A stretch of DNA of 64,000 bases from Hyphomicrobium_A sp964493785 (GTDB lineage: Bacteria; Pseudomonadota; Alphaproteobacteria; Rhizobiales; Hyphomicrobiaceae): NCBI GenBank assembly GCA_964493785.1, contig CAZBPM010000018.1, positions 1 to 64,000 on the forward strand. The letters are read 5' to 3'. The notes below the pieces were generated by a model. The model did no database searches and had not been told where the DNA came from. It saw nothing but the letters and a program-made list of their open reading frames with translations. A program made the translations under genes and the position numbers. Positions 23,895 through 33,228 of this stretch are shown here, piece by piece; position 1 is the stretch's first letter; every line of letters begins with the position of its first letter.

Positions 23895-24923
23895 ATGGCG
23901 GGTGGTCGCACACGTCGGCGCAACGAATATGCGGAGTTCTGGCCCGGCTACGTTGACGTTCTGTCCACGCTCTTGCTCGTCGTCACGTTCCTGATGTCGA
24001 TCTTCATGCTCGCCCAATACTTCGCGAGCCAGGAAGCCAGCGGCAAGGACACGGCGCTGAAGAAGCTCACGCTGCAGATCTCGGAGCTGACGAGCCTGCT
24101 GGCGCTTGAGAAGGGCAAGGGGAAGTCCGCCGAGGACGAGATGGCCGCGCTGCAGGCGACTTTGGCGACGCTGCGACAGGAGAACTCGAAGCTTTCCGGC
24201 TTCGCGCTTTCGGGCGACGAGGCGGCGAAGTCAGCGGAGGCGCGCATCTCCGGGCTCACGGCTGATCTGGAAAGCCAGAGGAAGATCTCAGACGAGGCAC
24301 TGGCCAAGGTCGATATACTCAATCAGCAGCTTCTGTCGCTGCGCCGGCAGATTGCTGCACTCAACGAGGCACTGCAGGCTTCCGAGGCGAAGGACGCGGA
24401 AAGCCAGACGCGCATCAAGGATCTGGGTGCGCGGCTCAATGCAGCGCTCGCCCGCCAGGTGCAGGAACTGCAGCGCTATCGCTCTGACTTCTTCGGGCGT
24501 TTGCGCGAGCTTCTGAAGAACCGCAAGGACATCAGGGTCGTCGGCGACCGCTTCGTGTTTGAATCCGAGGTGCTGTTCCCATCCGGCTCGAACCAGCTGA
24601 CGCCCGAGGGCCTCGCTGCGATGGACCAGCTTGCCTCGGCCATCATCGAGCTGGAGAAGGAAATCCCGAAGGAGATCGACTGGGCGTTGCAGGTGGATGG
24701 CCATACCGACATCCGTCCCATCGCCAGCCCGACGTTCCCGTCGAACTGGGAGCTGTCGACCGCGCGCGCCATTTCAGTGGTGCGGTATCTCATCAGCCGG
24801 GGCGTGCCGCCGCAACGGCTGGTGGCGGCGGGCTTCGGCGAGTTCCGGCCGCTGGAAGCGGGTGTCGACGAGGCGAGCCTGCGACGCAACCGGCGCATCG
24901 AGCTGAAGCTGACAAATCGATAG
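23895..24923 (+). CDS. MotB/OmpA-type peptidoglycan-binding partner
   Basis: The 342-residue protein has one N-terminal transmembrane helix, YVDVLSTLLLVVTFLMSIF, with an aspartate at its start that could be the proton-carrying residue as in MotB. A long coiled-coil (about 45-190) follows, then an OmpA domain (about 215-342) with DGHTDIRPI and the closing RRNRRIELK. It follows the ExbB/MotA-like gene by 6 nt and must work with it. The architecture resembles the ZorA-ZorB pair of Zorya defence, but no other Zorya gene is near. Confidence 0.87.
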   Translation: MAGGRTRRRNEYAEFWPGYVDVLSTLLLVVTFLMSIFMLAQYFASQEASGKDTALKKLTLQISELTSLLALEKGKGKSAEDEMAALQATLATLRQENSKLSGFALSGDEAAKSAEARISGLTADLESQRKISDEALAKVDILNQQLLSLRRQIAALNEALQASEAKDAESQTRIKDLGARLNAALARQVQELQRYRSDFFGRLRELLKNRKDIRVVGDRFVFESEVLFPSGSNQLTPEGLAAMDQLASAIIELEKEIPKEIDWALQVDGHTDIRPIASPTFPSNWELSTARAISVVRYLISRGVPPQRLVAAGFGEFRPLEAGVDEASLRRNRRIELKLTNR

Positions 24924-24926
24924 TCG

Positions 24927-24981
24927 GACACGAGCTGAGGGAAGCTTTGTGTGCGGCGGCTGTTGCACGAGTCGATGGCCG
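24927..24981 (+). repeat. Composite repeat, copy 2 (first unit only)
   Basis: A 55-nt unit beginning GACACGAGCT starts 3 nt past the OmpA-type gene. It recurs at 25042-25096 with five mismatches (about 91% identity). The following bases to about 25035 carry the GC-rich CTTGCCGCCTTCGGCGG block also present in copy 1; the 110-nt block is missing here. Confidence 0.8.
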
Positions 24982-25041
24982 CGCCACTTGGCGCGGCGCC
25001 CCTTGGGCGCTTGCCGCCTTCGGCGGCGCTTTTTCTTGGCT

Positions 25042-25359
25042 GACACGAGCTAAGGGAAGCTTTGTGTGCGGCGGGCGTTGCACGAGTTGATAGCCGGCAC
25101 ACTTTTGCGCTGCCGATTCACGCCCTCGCTGATAGGCGCTCGGGCGATCGGAGCGTGGGCGCCCTTGGCGCTTGCCGCCGTCGAAGCGGCCAGGACGCAG
25201 CGTCCTGTTCTGTCATCCCGGAAGCCGCGAACGACGTGAGCGGCAATCCGGGAGCCAGCATAAAGTTCGGCGAAGCCCCAAAGTAGGGTGCTGCGCACTT
25301 TTCTTCCGCTGGGTCCCGGATAGCGTCTTGCTTCGCTCGACGCTTCCGGGATGACAGTG
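25042..25359 (+). repeat. Composite repeat, copy 3 (most complete)
   Basis: It begins with the 55-nt unit (25042-25096), continues with a GCCCTTGGCGCTTGCCGCC block (about 25160-25183) and ends with the 110-nt block (25250-25359) shared with 16641-16750. Within it, 25211-25225 (TGTCATCCCGGAAGC) and 25342-25356 are a perfect 15-bp inverted repeat enclosing 116 bp. No reading frame of note lies inside. This fills the 476-bp gap between the OmpA-type gene and the gene ending at 25400. Confidence 0.8.
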
Positions 25360-25399
25360 GAGATCGTGGATCGGTGTCTCTGTCTCGCCGTGTCTAGAC

Positions 25400-26005
25400 C
25401 TACCGAGGCGGCGGCGCGCCGGCCGGTCCTGCTGCTGCGGGCGGTCCCACGGGCACTGGGCTGACCTGCTCGCGCTCGCGCTTCAAGTCGGCCAATGCCT
25501 GATTGAGCTTCTTTTGCGCGGCGGCGAGTTGTGCCTTGAGCGCAGTGATTTCTTTGTCAGCGGCTTCCTTCGCGTCTTTTGCGGCCTTCACCTCGCCTGC
25601 AGCGGCGTCGCGAGCTTTCTCAAGGTCGGTGCGTCCACGCTCCAGGTCGGTCGCGCGCTGCTGGAGATCGCCAACCTGTTTCTGGAGATCGGTGATCTGG
25701 GTCGATGCGGATTCGGTATTCGCGCGCGACTGCTTCAGCGCGTTCTCGACCTCGTCGCGTGAGCGGTTCGCCTGCTCCATCTGGCGGGTGAGGTCGGTGA
25801 CGTTGGCTTTGAGACGGTCGCGCTGTTGCGCGAGATCGGTACGGATGTGCTCGCCTTCAAGATAGAGCTGCCGGGAGGATAGCGCGTTGTAGCCGGAATA
25901 TACGCTGACCGCGCCCAGCCCAACGACAAGCGCCCACACCCACAACGGAGCCGGTCCGCTGGTCCGCGGCTCGGGCGGCAGCATAGGCTCGATATCGGGT
26001 TCCAT
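25400..26005 (-). CDS. Single-pass membrane coiled-coil protein
   Basis: The 201-residue protein has a proline-rich cytoplasmic start, one transmembrane helix (PLWVWALVVGLGAVSVYSGY, about 20-39), and a long periplasmic coiled-coil (about 50-180) full of Gln, Glu, Lys and Arg with leucine heptads. A Pro/Ala-rich tail ends it. No enzymatic motif. It lies 98 nt downstream of the ABC exporter gene on the same strand and may be a periplasmic accessory, but similar solitary proteins are common. Confidence 0.72.
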   Translation of the reverse strand: MEPDIEPMLPPEPRTSGPAPLWVWALVVGLGAVSVYSGYNALSSRQLYLEGEHIRTDLAQQRDRLKANVTDLTRQMEQANRSRDEVENALKQSRANTESASTQITDLQKQVGDLQQRATDLERGRTDLEKARDAAAGEVKAAKDAKEAADKEITALKAQLAAAQKKLNQALADLKREREQVSPVPVGPPAAAGPAGAPPPR

Positions 26006-26103
26006 TTCGTCTTCCCCTTTGTTTTCGTCGGCGCTGCTTCAAATTCCGCGCCGATTGTCCCCACGCGCATTTTAGCGCGGCGCTAGAATGGCGTGAATTT
26101 GGG

Positions 26104-28011
<1,908 letters not shown>

Positions 28012-28159
28012 GGGGACGCGGGAGAGCGTATGTGCAAGGGCTTCCCGGCCGGCGCTTGTGCGGGCGACGCTTCTCGATTATAGAGGCCGCTCTAATTACC
28101 CGAAATTGCCCGATGTAAGCGGCTATTCGCCGATGGGCGAGCCATTGCGAGCGCATACG

Positions 28160-28384
28160 ATGAAGAACGATCCCGATCTGCACCCCGACTACCATCAGAT
28201 CAAGGTCAAGATGACCGACGGCACCGAGTTCATCACCTATTCCACCTACGGGAAGGAAGGCGACGAGCTGGCCCTCGACATCGATCCCACGTCGCACCCG
28301 GCATGGACGGGAGGCGACCAGCGCCTGATGGACCGTGGCGGTCGCCTGTCGCGCTTCAAGAAGAAGTTCGAAGGCCTGTTCTAA
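28160..28384 (+). CDS. rpmE: 50S ribosomal protein L31
   Basis: The 74-residue protein matches L31: HPDYHQIKVKMTDG at the start, DIDPTSHPAWTGG in the middle and GGRLSRFKKKFEGLF at the end. The four zinc-binding cysteines of the E. coli form are absent, as usual in Alphaproteobacteria. The ATG at 28160 gives the family length; the longer open frame upstream is discarded. A strong terminator follows 26 nt after the stop. Confidence 0.95.
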   Translation: MKNDPDLHPDYHQIKVKMTDGTEFITYSTYGKEGDELALDIDPTSHPAWTGGDQRLMDRGGRLSRFKKKFEGLF

Positions 28385-28410
28385 GCGCCGCCAAGTGGCG
28401 CGCAAAAAAG

Positions 28411-28437
28411 AAGCCCGGCTGTTGCCGGGCTTTTTTT
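28411..28437 (+). terminator. Intrinsic terminator of rpmE
   Basis: A 9-bp stem AAGCCCGGC/GCCGGGCTT with a TGTT loop is followed by a run of seven T residues. Confidence 0.93.
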
Positions 28438-28482
28438 GTTTCACAGGTTGTTAACCAGCCGAATAGCGCCGAAGGCTCTTTC

Positions 28483-29043
28483 TTATGCGCCGAAGGCGAC
28501 GCGCAGGCGATCGAGCTGGGTGCCGACGGGATTGGCGAAGGCAGCCTCGCTGGCCTGGACGTTATCGGATTTGATGCTCATCGCGCGGTCGAGCTGCACG
28601 ATGCGATCCTGCAGCGCGTAGCTTTCCTCGACGAGGATGCGCAGCGACTCGGGAAGCTCACCGAAGCCGCCGACATGCGAGGAGCGGGCGGGCGACTGGG
28701 GAGTGGATCCCTTGCGCTTCCTCTGAGCCTCGGCTTCGCTGATGTCGCCCTCCTTGAGAGCGCGGCGGACGAGAAGCCAGGATGCCATGTCGAGGAGGCG
28801 CGTCGTCAGGCGCATGCTCTCGCTGGCATAGAGGACATTGACGGCAGCGGGGAGCCGCTTGGCTTCGACGCGACCGGGGCCTTCGAGATATGCCGCGGTC
28901 CGCTCGACCAGAGCCATGCCCTGCTTGAAGACGACGTCGAACTGTGCGGAGGCCTGAAAGCGCTCTCCGAACGACACAGTGACGTTCCTTGCGGACTGGG
29001 CCGCTTCAGCACGCGGTACGTTGCTCATGACTAGATTTGACAC
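28483..29043 (-). CDS. rcdA: DUF1465 protein, RcdA-like regulator of CtrA degradation
   Basis: The 186-residue helical protein matches DUF1465, the family of Caulobacter RcdA: FKQGMALVERTAAYLEGPGR, YASESMRLTTRLLDMASWLLVRRAL and LPESLRILVEESYALQDRIVQLD. In Caulobacter RcdA works with CpdR to deliver CtrA and other substrates to ClpXP at the cell-cycle transition. An insertion rich in Ser and Arg (about 100-120) is not typical. The GTG at 29043 lies 6 nt after AGGTGA; another GTG at 29049 and an ATG at 29028 are alternatives. The name rests on the family match; function in this organism is inferred. Confidence 0.82.
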   Translation of the reverse strand: MSNLVMSNVPRAEAAQSARNVTVSFGERFQASAQFDVVFKQGMALVERTAAYLEGPGRVEAKRLPAAVNVLYASESMRLTTRLLDMASWLLVRRALKEGDISEAEAQRKRKGSTPQSPARSSHVGGFGELPESLRILVEESYALQDRIVQLDRAMSIKSDNVQASEAAFANPVGTQLDRLRVAFGA

Positions 29044-29158
29044 GCTCACTCACCTGCAGCTCATCATTATCACGCAAGCATCCTGCCTAGCCATAGTTAA
29101 CAACATGACCAAAAGCGGGACGGTCTAAGCTCTCACTCGAACTCAATTGGGGATATGC

Positions 29159-29280
29159 AAAAAAAGAGCCGCTTTGCAGCGGCTCTGAAGTCAACAGGGA
29201 GGCGTCAAACAGAGCGGCCCTGCCGCTCAGGATCCAGGTGACTGGATAATGCGAAGTTAGCGACGTAACCCTAACGACAG
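29159..29280 (-). ncRNA. Candidate trans-acting small RNA
   Basis: The minus strand carries a stem GTTAG/CTAAC (29256-29275), a hairpin ATCCAG-GTGA-CTGGAT (29232-29247), and a hairpin GAGCGGC/GCCGCTC (29212-29228). An unpaired CCTCCCTG follows (29195-29202), then a perfect 9-bp terminator stem (29165-29186) with seven T residues. CCTCCC is complementary to ribosome-binding sites, as in several alphaproteobacterial small RNAs of the alpha-r families. No gene on the minus strand ends just upstream: DUF1192 stops 230 nt away. The 5' end and promoter are not located. A long 3' untranslated region of DUF1192 is the main alternative. Confidence 0.5.
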
Positions 29281-29396
29281 CTTAATGCGTCTTGATCGGC
29301 TCCAGACGCCGAAGTCACTTTTGCAGCATGTAGGCATAAGCCGGCGCCGCCCCGAGTGGTTGCGCACTGAGAATGCGGTTGCCTGCCCGGTGTGCA

Positions 29397-29585
29397 TCAT
29401 TTCTTAAACAGCGCGTTGGCGGCTTCCTCATGTTTGCGCTTGGCTTCGAGCTCCTGCGTGATGCGCGCGATCTCATCTTCGAAGGCGGCGATACGCGCCT
29501 CGAGTTCGGCGACGGATAGCGTCGCCAGATTTTCTCCCAAAGCTCCGGCCTTAGGCTTCTTGGGGGTGATGTCATCCCAGTCCAT
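29397..29585 (-). CDS. DUF1192 protein
   Basis: The 62-residue protein begins MDWDDITPKKPKAG and continues with a short helix pair, LATLSVAELEARIAAFEDEIARITQELEAKR, predicted to be a coiled-coil. It matches DUF1192, a small conserved alphaproteobacterial family of unknown role. The ATG at 29585 sits behind CGGAG; the open frame upstream is not conserved. It is divergent from the quinone oxidoreductase, an arrangement seen in other Rhizobiales. Confidence 0.87.
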   Translation of the reverse strand: MDWDDITPKKPKAGALGENLATLSVAELEARIAAFEDEIARITQELEAKRKHEEAANALFKK

Positions 29586-29735
29586 GGTGCAGCTCCGTTC
29601 GCAAGCGTCGGCGGGGAGTCTGCGCCCGCTGCTTCCCGGCGGCAACCTGTGACGCACGAGTCTTGTGTCGGCAGGTCTTGTGTCGGCCAGAGTGCTCGGG
29701 CATCAGGGCGATCGAGGCTGACGAGGAATAAAGAG

Positions 29736-30731
29736 ATGAGCGCCGTACCCGAGACCATGACTGCCATCGCGATTGTCGGCAAAGGCGGGCCGGAGGTTCT
29801 ACAACCGCAGAGGGTTCCGGTACCCCAGCCGGCACGCGGCCAGGTGCTGATCAAGGTGGAGGCCGCAGGCGTCAATCGTCCCGATGTGATGCAGCGCCTG
29901 GGACTGTATCCCGCGCCCAAGGGCCATTCAGAGGTTCCAGGGCTCGAGGTGTCGGGAAGCGTGGCAGCGCTGGGGCCCGATGCCGGCCGCTTCGCCATCG
30001 GCGAGAAGGTCATGGCGCTGGTGAATGGCGGCGGCTACGCGGAATATTGCGTTGCCGACGAGGGCTCGTGCCTGCCGGTGCCTGAGGGCGTGTCGATGGT
30101 CGAGGCCGCGGCGATCCCGGAAGGATTCTTCACCGTCTGGCACAACGTGTTCGAGCGCGGCGGGTTGAAGCCTGGGCAGTGGTTCCTCATCCACGGGGGC
30201 ACGAGCGGGATCGGTGTGGCTGCAATCCAGCTCGCGGCGGCGCTGGGCGCACACGTGATCGCGACGGCCGGCTCGCCGGAGAAGTGCAAGGCGTGTCTCG
30301 ACCTGGGGGCAACGCGGGCTGTCGACTACAAAGCCGAGGATTTTGCCGAGGCGGTGAAGGCTGAGACCCAGGGGCGCGGGGTGGATGTCATCCTGGACAT
30401 GGTTGGCGGCGATTATGTTGAGCGCAATATTCGCTCGCTCGCCGACGACGGGCGGCTCGTCAACATCGCCTACCAGCTTGGCTCGAAGGTGACGATCGAC
30501 ATGATGCGCATCATGCTGAAGCGGCTCACTGTTACCGGCTCGACGCTGCGCATCCGGTCGGCCGAGGTGAAGGCCGCCATTGCCCGGGCTGTGGAGAAGG
30601 ATGTGCTGCCGCTGATCGCGGAAAAGAGGGTAAAGGTGGTGATCGATGCAACCTTCCCGCTGGCGGAGGCGGTAAAGGCGCACGCCCGGATCGATGACGC
30701 GCACATCGGCAAGATCGTCTTGACGGTTTAG
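29736..30731 (+). CDS. NAD(P)H quinone oxidoreductase (zeta-crystallin/PIG3 type)
   Basis: The 331-residue medium-chain dehydrogenase lacks the zinc ligands of alcohol dehydrogenases and has the quinone reductase pattern: AAGVNRPDVMQRLGLYP, VPGLEVSG, then the cofactor loop IHGGTSGIGVAAIQLA and DVILDMVGGDYVERN. It probably reduces quinones with NADPH; the true substrate is unknown. AAAGAG precedes the ATG at 29736, discarding the longer open frame. Confidence 0.9.
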   Translation: MSAVPETMTAIAIVGKGGPEVLQPQRVPVPQPARGQVLIKVEAAGVNRPDVMQRLGLYPAPKGHSEVPGLEVSGSVAALGPDAGRFAIGEKVMALVNGGGYAEYCVADEGSCLPVPEGVSMVEAAAIPEGFFTVWHNVFERGGLKPGQWFLIHGGTSGIGVAAIQLAAALGAHVIATAGSPEKCKACLDLGATRAVDYKAEDFAEAVKAETQGRGVDVILDMVGGDYVERNIRSLADDGRLVNIAYQLGSKVTIDMMRIMLKRLTVTGSTLRIRSAEVKAAIARAVEKDVLPLIAEKRVKVVIDATFPLAEAVKAHARIDDAHIGKIVLTV

Positions 30732-30888
30732 CCCTATTTTTTCTTTTCGGACTGTGCCGGTGGGGCTTCTGGGGGCTGCCATCAAATTGACAATGCGCGG
30801 TTTTCTGTTGGCTCGCCCGCCGCTCGGGGAGAGCCGGGAAAGACTGCAGTTACCGGGAAGGAAGCGCACGACCGTGCGGAGTGCCCAC

Positions 30889-31863
30889 ATGCGTTGGCTT
30901 TTGGCCATCTTCGGCGCCGTTGCCGCGATGCTGCTTATCGCAATCGGCGGTGAGCCGGTCGAGGCGGCCAAGAAGAAGCCGCCGCCCCCGCCGTTTACGC
31001 GGCCGGAGATCGTGCTCGCTTGGATCAACGACTACCGGCTCAATCCGACGCCTGAGCGGCTGCCCGATGCGTTCAGGGCTATGCGCGAGCAGGGATCGTT
31101 CAAGGAGGTGGAGCAGGCGGGCATCTATGTCGGCTTTATCGCCGGCGTGCTTGGCGCCAACCCGGACACGGCCGAAAAACTCGTCACCGAGATGTTCCCG
31201 ATGCCGCCGCCCGACCAGGTCGTCGTGGTGAAGGCGATTGCCTATTCGGGGCTGGCGGAGTGGAAAGACCTGCTTGGCAAGTTCGTCGAGCGGATGCCGG
31301 CGCGCAAGGTCATCATCGAGCGCTACCTCTACGGCAAGCTGCCGGTGCTGCGCGATCTGCCGCTCGACAGCCCGATGGGTGTCGATGCGAACTGGGGCTA
31401 CTATTTCGCGACGGGCTCGTCCGAGCCGATCCAGCGTCTCGTTCGCACGCTGGCCTGGGCGCGCGAGAAGAACGATGTCGAGAAGCTCACGATCGGCTCG
31501 ATGGTGAAATGGACGCTGGCACAGAACGCGTCGAAAGATCACGACCTGCTCAGCTACCTCAAGACATCACTGCCGCATCAGCCGGAGCCGGTGGAGAAGC
31601 CGCTGGCGGAGGTGATCGAGGGGGCGGAGACGTTCGAGCTGGCGCAGATCCGCAAGGATGCGCTGACCTCGATAGAGGAGTTGAAGACGAAGGGGCCGGA
31701 GAATTCGCGCAATTTCGCGTGGTGGGGTCAGGCGGGACAGACCGCATTCGCACTGGGCTGCGTCGCGGCCGGCGTGATGGGGCAGGTCTATATGGGCGTG
31801 CCGTGCGTGGTCGGCGGAGCGCTCTCCAACGTGGCTCTGAAATATCTGGCGCCGGCTCCGTAA
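30889..31863 (+). CDS. Exported protein of unknown function, helical repeats
   Basis: The 324-residue product has a signal peptide (MRWLLAIFGAVAAMLLIAIGG, cleavage near VEA-AKK) and a poly-proline stretch (KKPPPPPF). A helical middle region looks like degenerate solenoid repeats (INDYRLNPTPERLPDAFRAM). Near the C-terminus a glycine-rich hydrophobic segment (TAFALGCVAAGVMGQVYMG) could insert in a membrane. I do not recognise the family. The ATG at 30889 was chosen because it gives the signal peptide. It is followed by a glycosyltransferase gene after 102 nt. Confidence 0.75.
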   Translation: MRWLLAIFGAVAAMLLIAIGGEPVEAAKKKPPPPPFTRPEIVLAWINDYRLNPTPERLPDAFRAMREQGSFKEVEQAGIYVGFIAGVLGANPDTAEKLVTEMFPMPPPDQVVVVKAIAYSGLAEWKDLLGKFVERMPARKVIIERYLYGKLPVLRDLPLDSPMGVDANWGYYFATGSSEPIQRLVRTLAWAREKNDVEKLTIGSMVKWTLAQNASKDHDLLSYLKTSLPHQPEPVEKPLAEVIEGAETFELAQIRKDALTSIEELKTKGPENSRNFAWWGQAGQTAFALGCVAAGVMGQVYMGVPCVVGGALSNVALKYLAPAP

Positions 31864-31965
31864 TCGATTGCGTCAGCGTGCGTCGCATTGGCTTCGCCGC
31901 TGTCATCAGCGTGTCATGGAATCCGCTGAAAACCTTGCGCAATAAGAGATTGTGCAAGGTAGCTC

Positions 31966-33111
31966 ATGGACGAGATCGCTTGGGGCTGTGTTGCCTTCGT
32001 GGTCCTTGCCACGTCGTTGCACTTTGCCAGCTCACTGCTTGCGACGTACCGCGCGCGGCGCTCCGGCGATGAGCCGGCCGTGGCGGAAGCCCCCGCCGCC
32101 AGCCTGCCGCCGGTCAGCGTGCTTCGCCCCGTGCGTGGCCTTGATCCCTACGACGAGATGACACTGCGCTCCGGCTTTCTGCTGAACTACGAGCGCTACG
32201 AGCTGATTTTCTGCTGCGAAGATGCTGACGACCCTGTCGTCCCCGTGATCCGCCGTCTCATGGCGGAGTATGCTCATGTCGACGCCAAGCTGCTGATTGG
32301 GCGCGATACGCTTTGCTCCAATCCCAAGCTCAACAATCTCATCAAGGGATGGCGCGATGCGCGCTACGCCTGGGTAGTGATGGCCGACAGCAACGTTCTG
32401 ATGCCGGCGGACTACCTGCAGAGGCTGCTGGCAGGCTGGCGGGCCGACACGGGCCTGCTGTGTGCGCCGCCTATCGGCTGCATGCCGACAGGTTTCTGGG
32501 GCGAGGTCGAGTGCGCGTTCCTCAACACGTATCAGGCGCGCTGGCAGTATGCTGCCGATACGATCGGGCTTGGCTTCGCGCAGGGCAAGACAATGCTGTG
32601 GCGCCGGGCTGATCTGGAGCGCGCGGGCGGCATTCGCGAACTAGGTAACGAGATCGCGGAGGACGCGGCAGCGACCAAGGTCGTTCGTCGTGCAGGCAAA
32701 CGCGTGAGGCTCGTCGACCGGGCTTTCGGGCAGCCGCTCGGGGTTCGCACCGCCAACCAGATCTGGTCGCGGCAGGTGCGTTGGGCAAAGCTGCGCCGCG
32801 CGACGTTCCCGCTCTATTTCGTGCCCGAGCTTCTTTCGGGCAGCGCCGCGCCGTTGGTGGCGACCGTCATTGCGGCGCAAGCCTTCGATGTGTCGAGCAT
32901 CGGCGCAGCTGGCGCTCTAGCGGTGGTGTGGTACGGCGCCGAGGCGGTTCTCGCACGCGCTGCCGGCTGGCACTTGAGCGCATTGTCGCCCGTGGCGTGG
33001 ATTGCGCGGGACATCATGCTGCCGGCGCTGTGGGTGCAGGCGTGGCTGGGCAATTCGTTCAGCTGGCGGGGCAACGACATGCACCTTGCCAACGCCGTGC
33101 CGAGCAATTGA
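31966..33111 (+). CDS. Ceramide glucosyltransferase-like GT21 glycosyltransferase
   Basis: The 381-residue membrane enzyme has an N-terminal transmembrane helix, a GT-A domain with the family motifs (VSVLRPVRGLDPYD, CCEDADDP, MADSNVLMPADYL), a Q-x-x-R-W-type motif in RQVRWAKLRR, and two C-terminal hydrophobic segments. This is the layout of ceramide glucosyltransferase and of HpnI in hopanoid synthesis. No hopanoid or sphingolipid gene is nearby, so the acceptor is unknown; a glycolipid in the inner membrane is likely. Confidence 0.85.
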   Translation: MDEIAWGCVAFVVLATSLHFASSLLATYRARRSGDEPAVAEAPAASLPPVSVLRPVRGLDPYDEMTLRSGFLLNYERYELIFCCEDADDPVVPVIRRLMAEYAHVDAKLLIGRDTLCSNPKLNNLIKGWRDARYAWVVMADSNVLMPADYLQRLLAGWRADTGLLCAPPIGCMPTGFWGEVECAFLNTYQARWQYAADTIGLGFAQGKTMLWRRADLERAGGIRELGNEIAEDAAATKVVRRAGKRVRLVDRAFGQPLGVRTANQIWSRQVRWAKLRRATFPLYFVPELLSGSAAPLVATVIAAQAFDVSSIGAAGALAVVWYGAEAVLARAAGWHLSALSPVAWIARDIMLPALWVQAWLGNSFSWRGNDMHLANAVPSN

Positions 33112-33228
33112 GCGGATGTGATCGTCCGGTCATTGAGTGCCGCCTCTCGCCGGCGTCCGAGGGACACTGCCGGAGAGAGGCGGCACGCCCCCCGTCAAAG
33201 CGCGTAGATCCAGAACCGATCCTCGCGC

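Noticed and set aside
22839..24923. Zorya anti-phage system
   Set aside because: Only the ZorA/ZorB-like pair is present. No ZorC, ZorD or ZorE gene, and the neighbours are suhB, sel1 and housekeeping genes. A general ExbB/MotA-OmpA pair is the simpler reading.
24927..25096. CRISPR or attachment site from the two 55-nt repeats
   Set aside because: Only two units, 60 nt apart with shared filler sequence, no integrase and no cas genes; it is part of a wider intergenic repeat.
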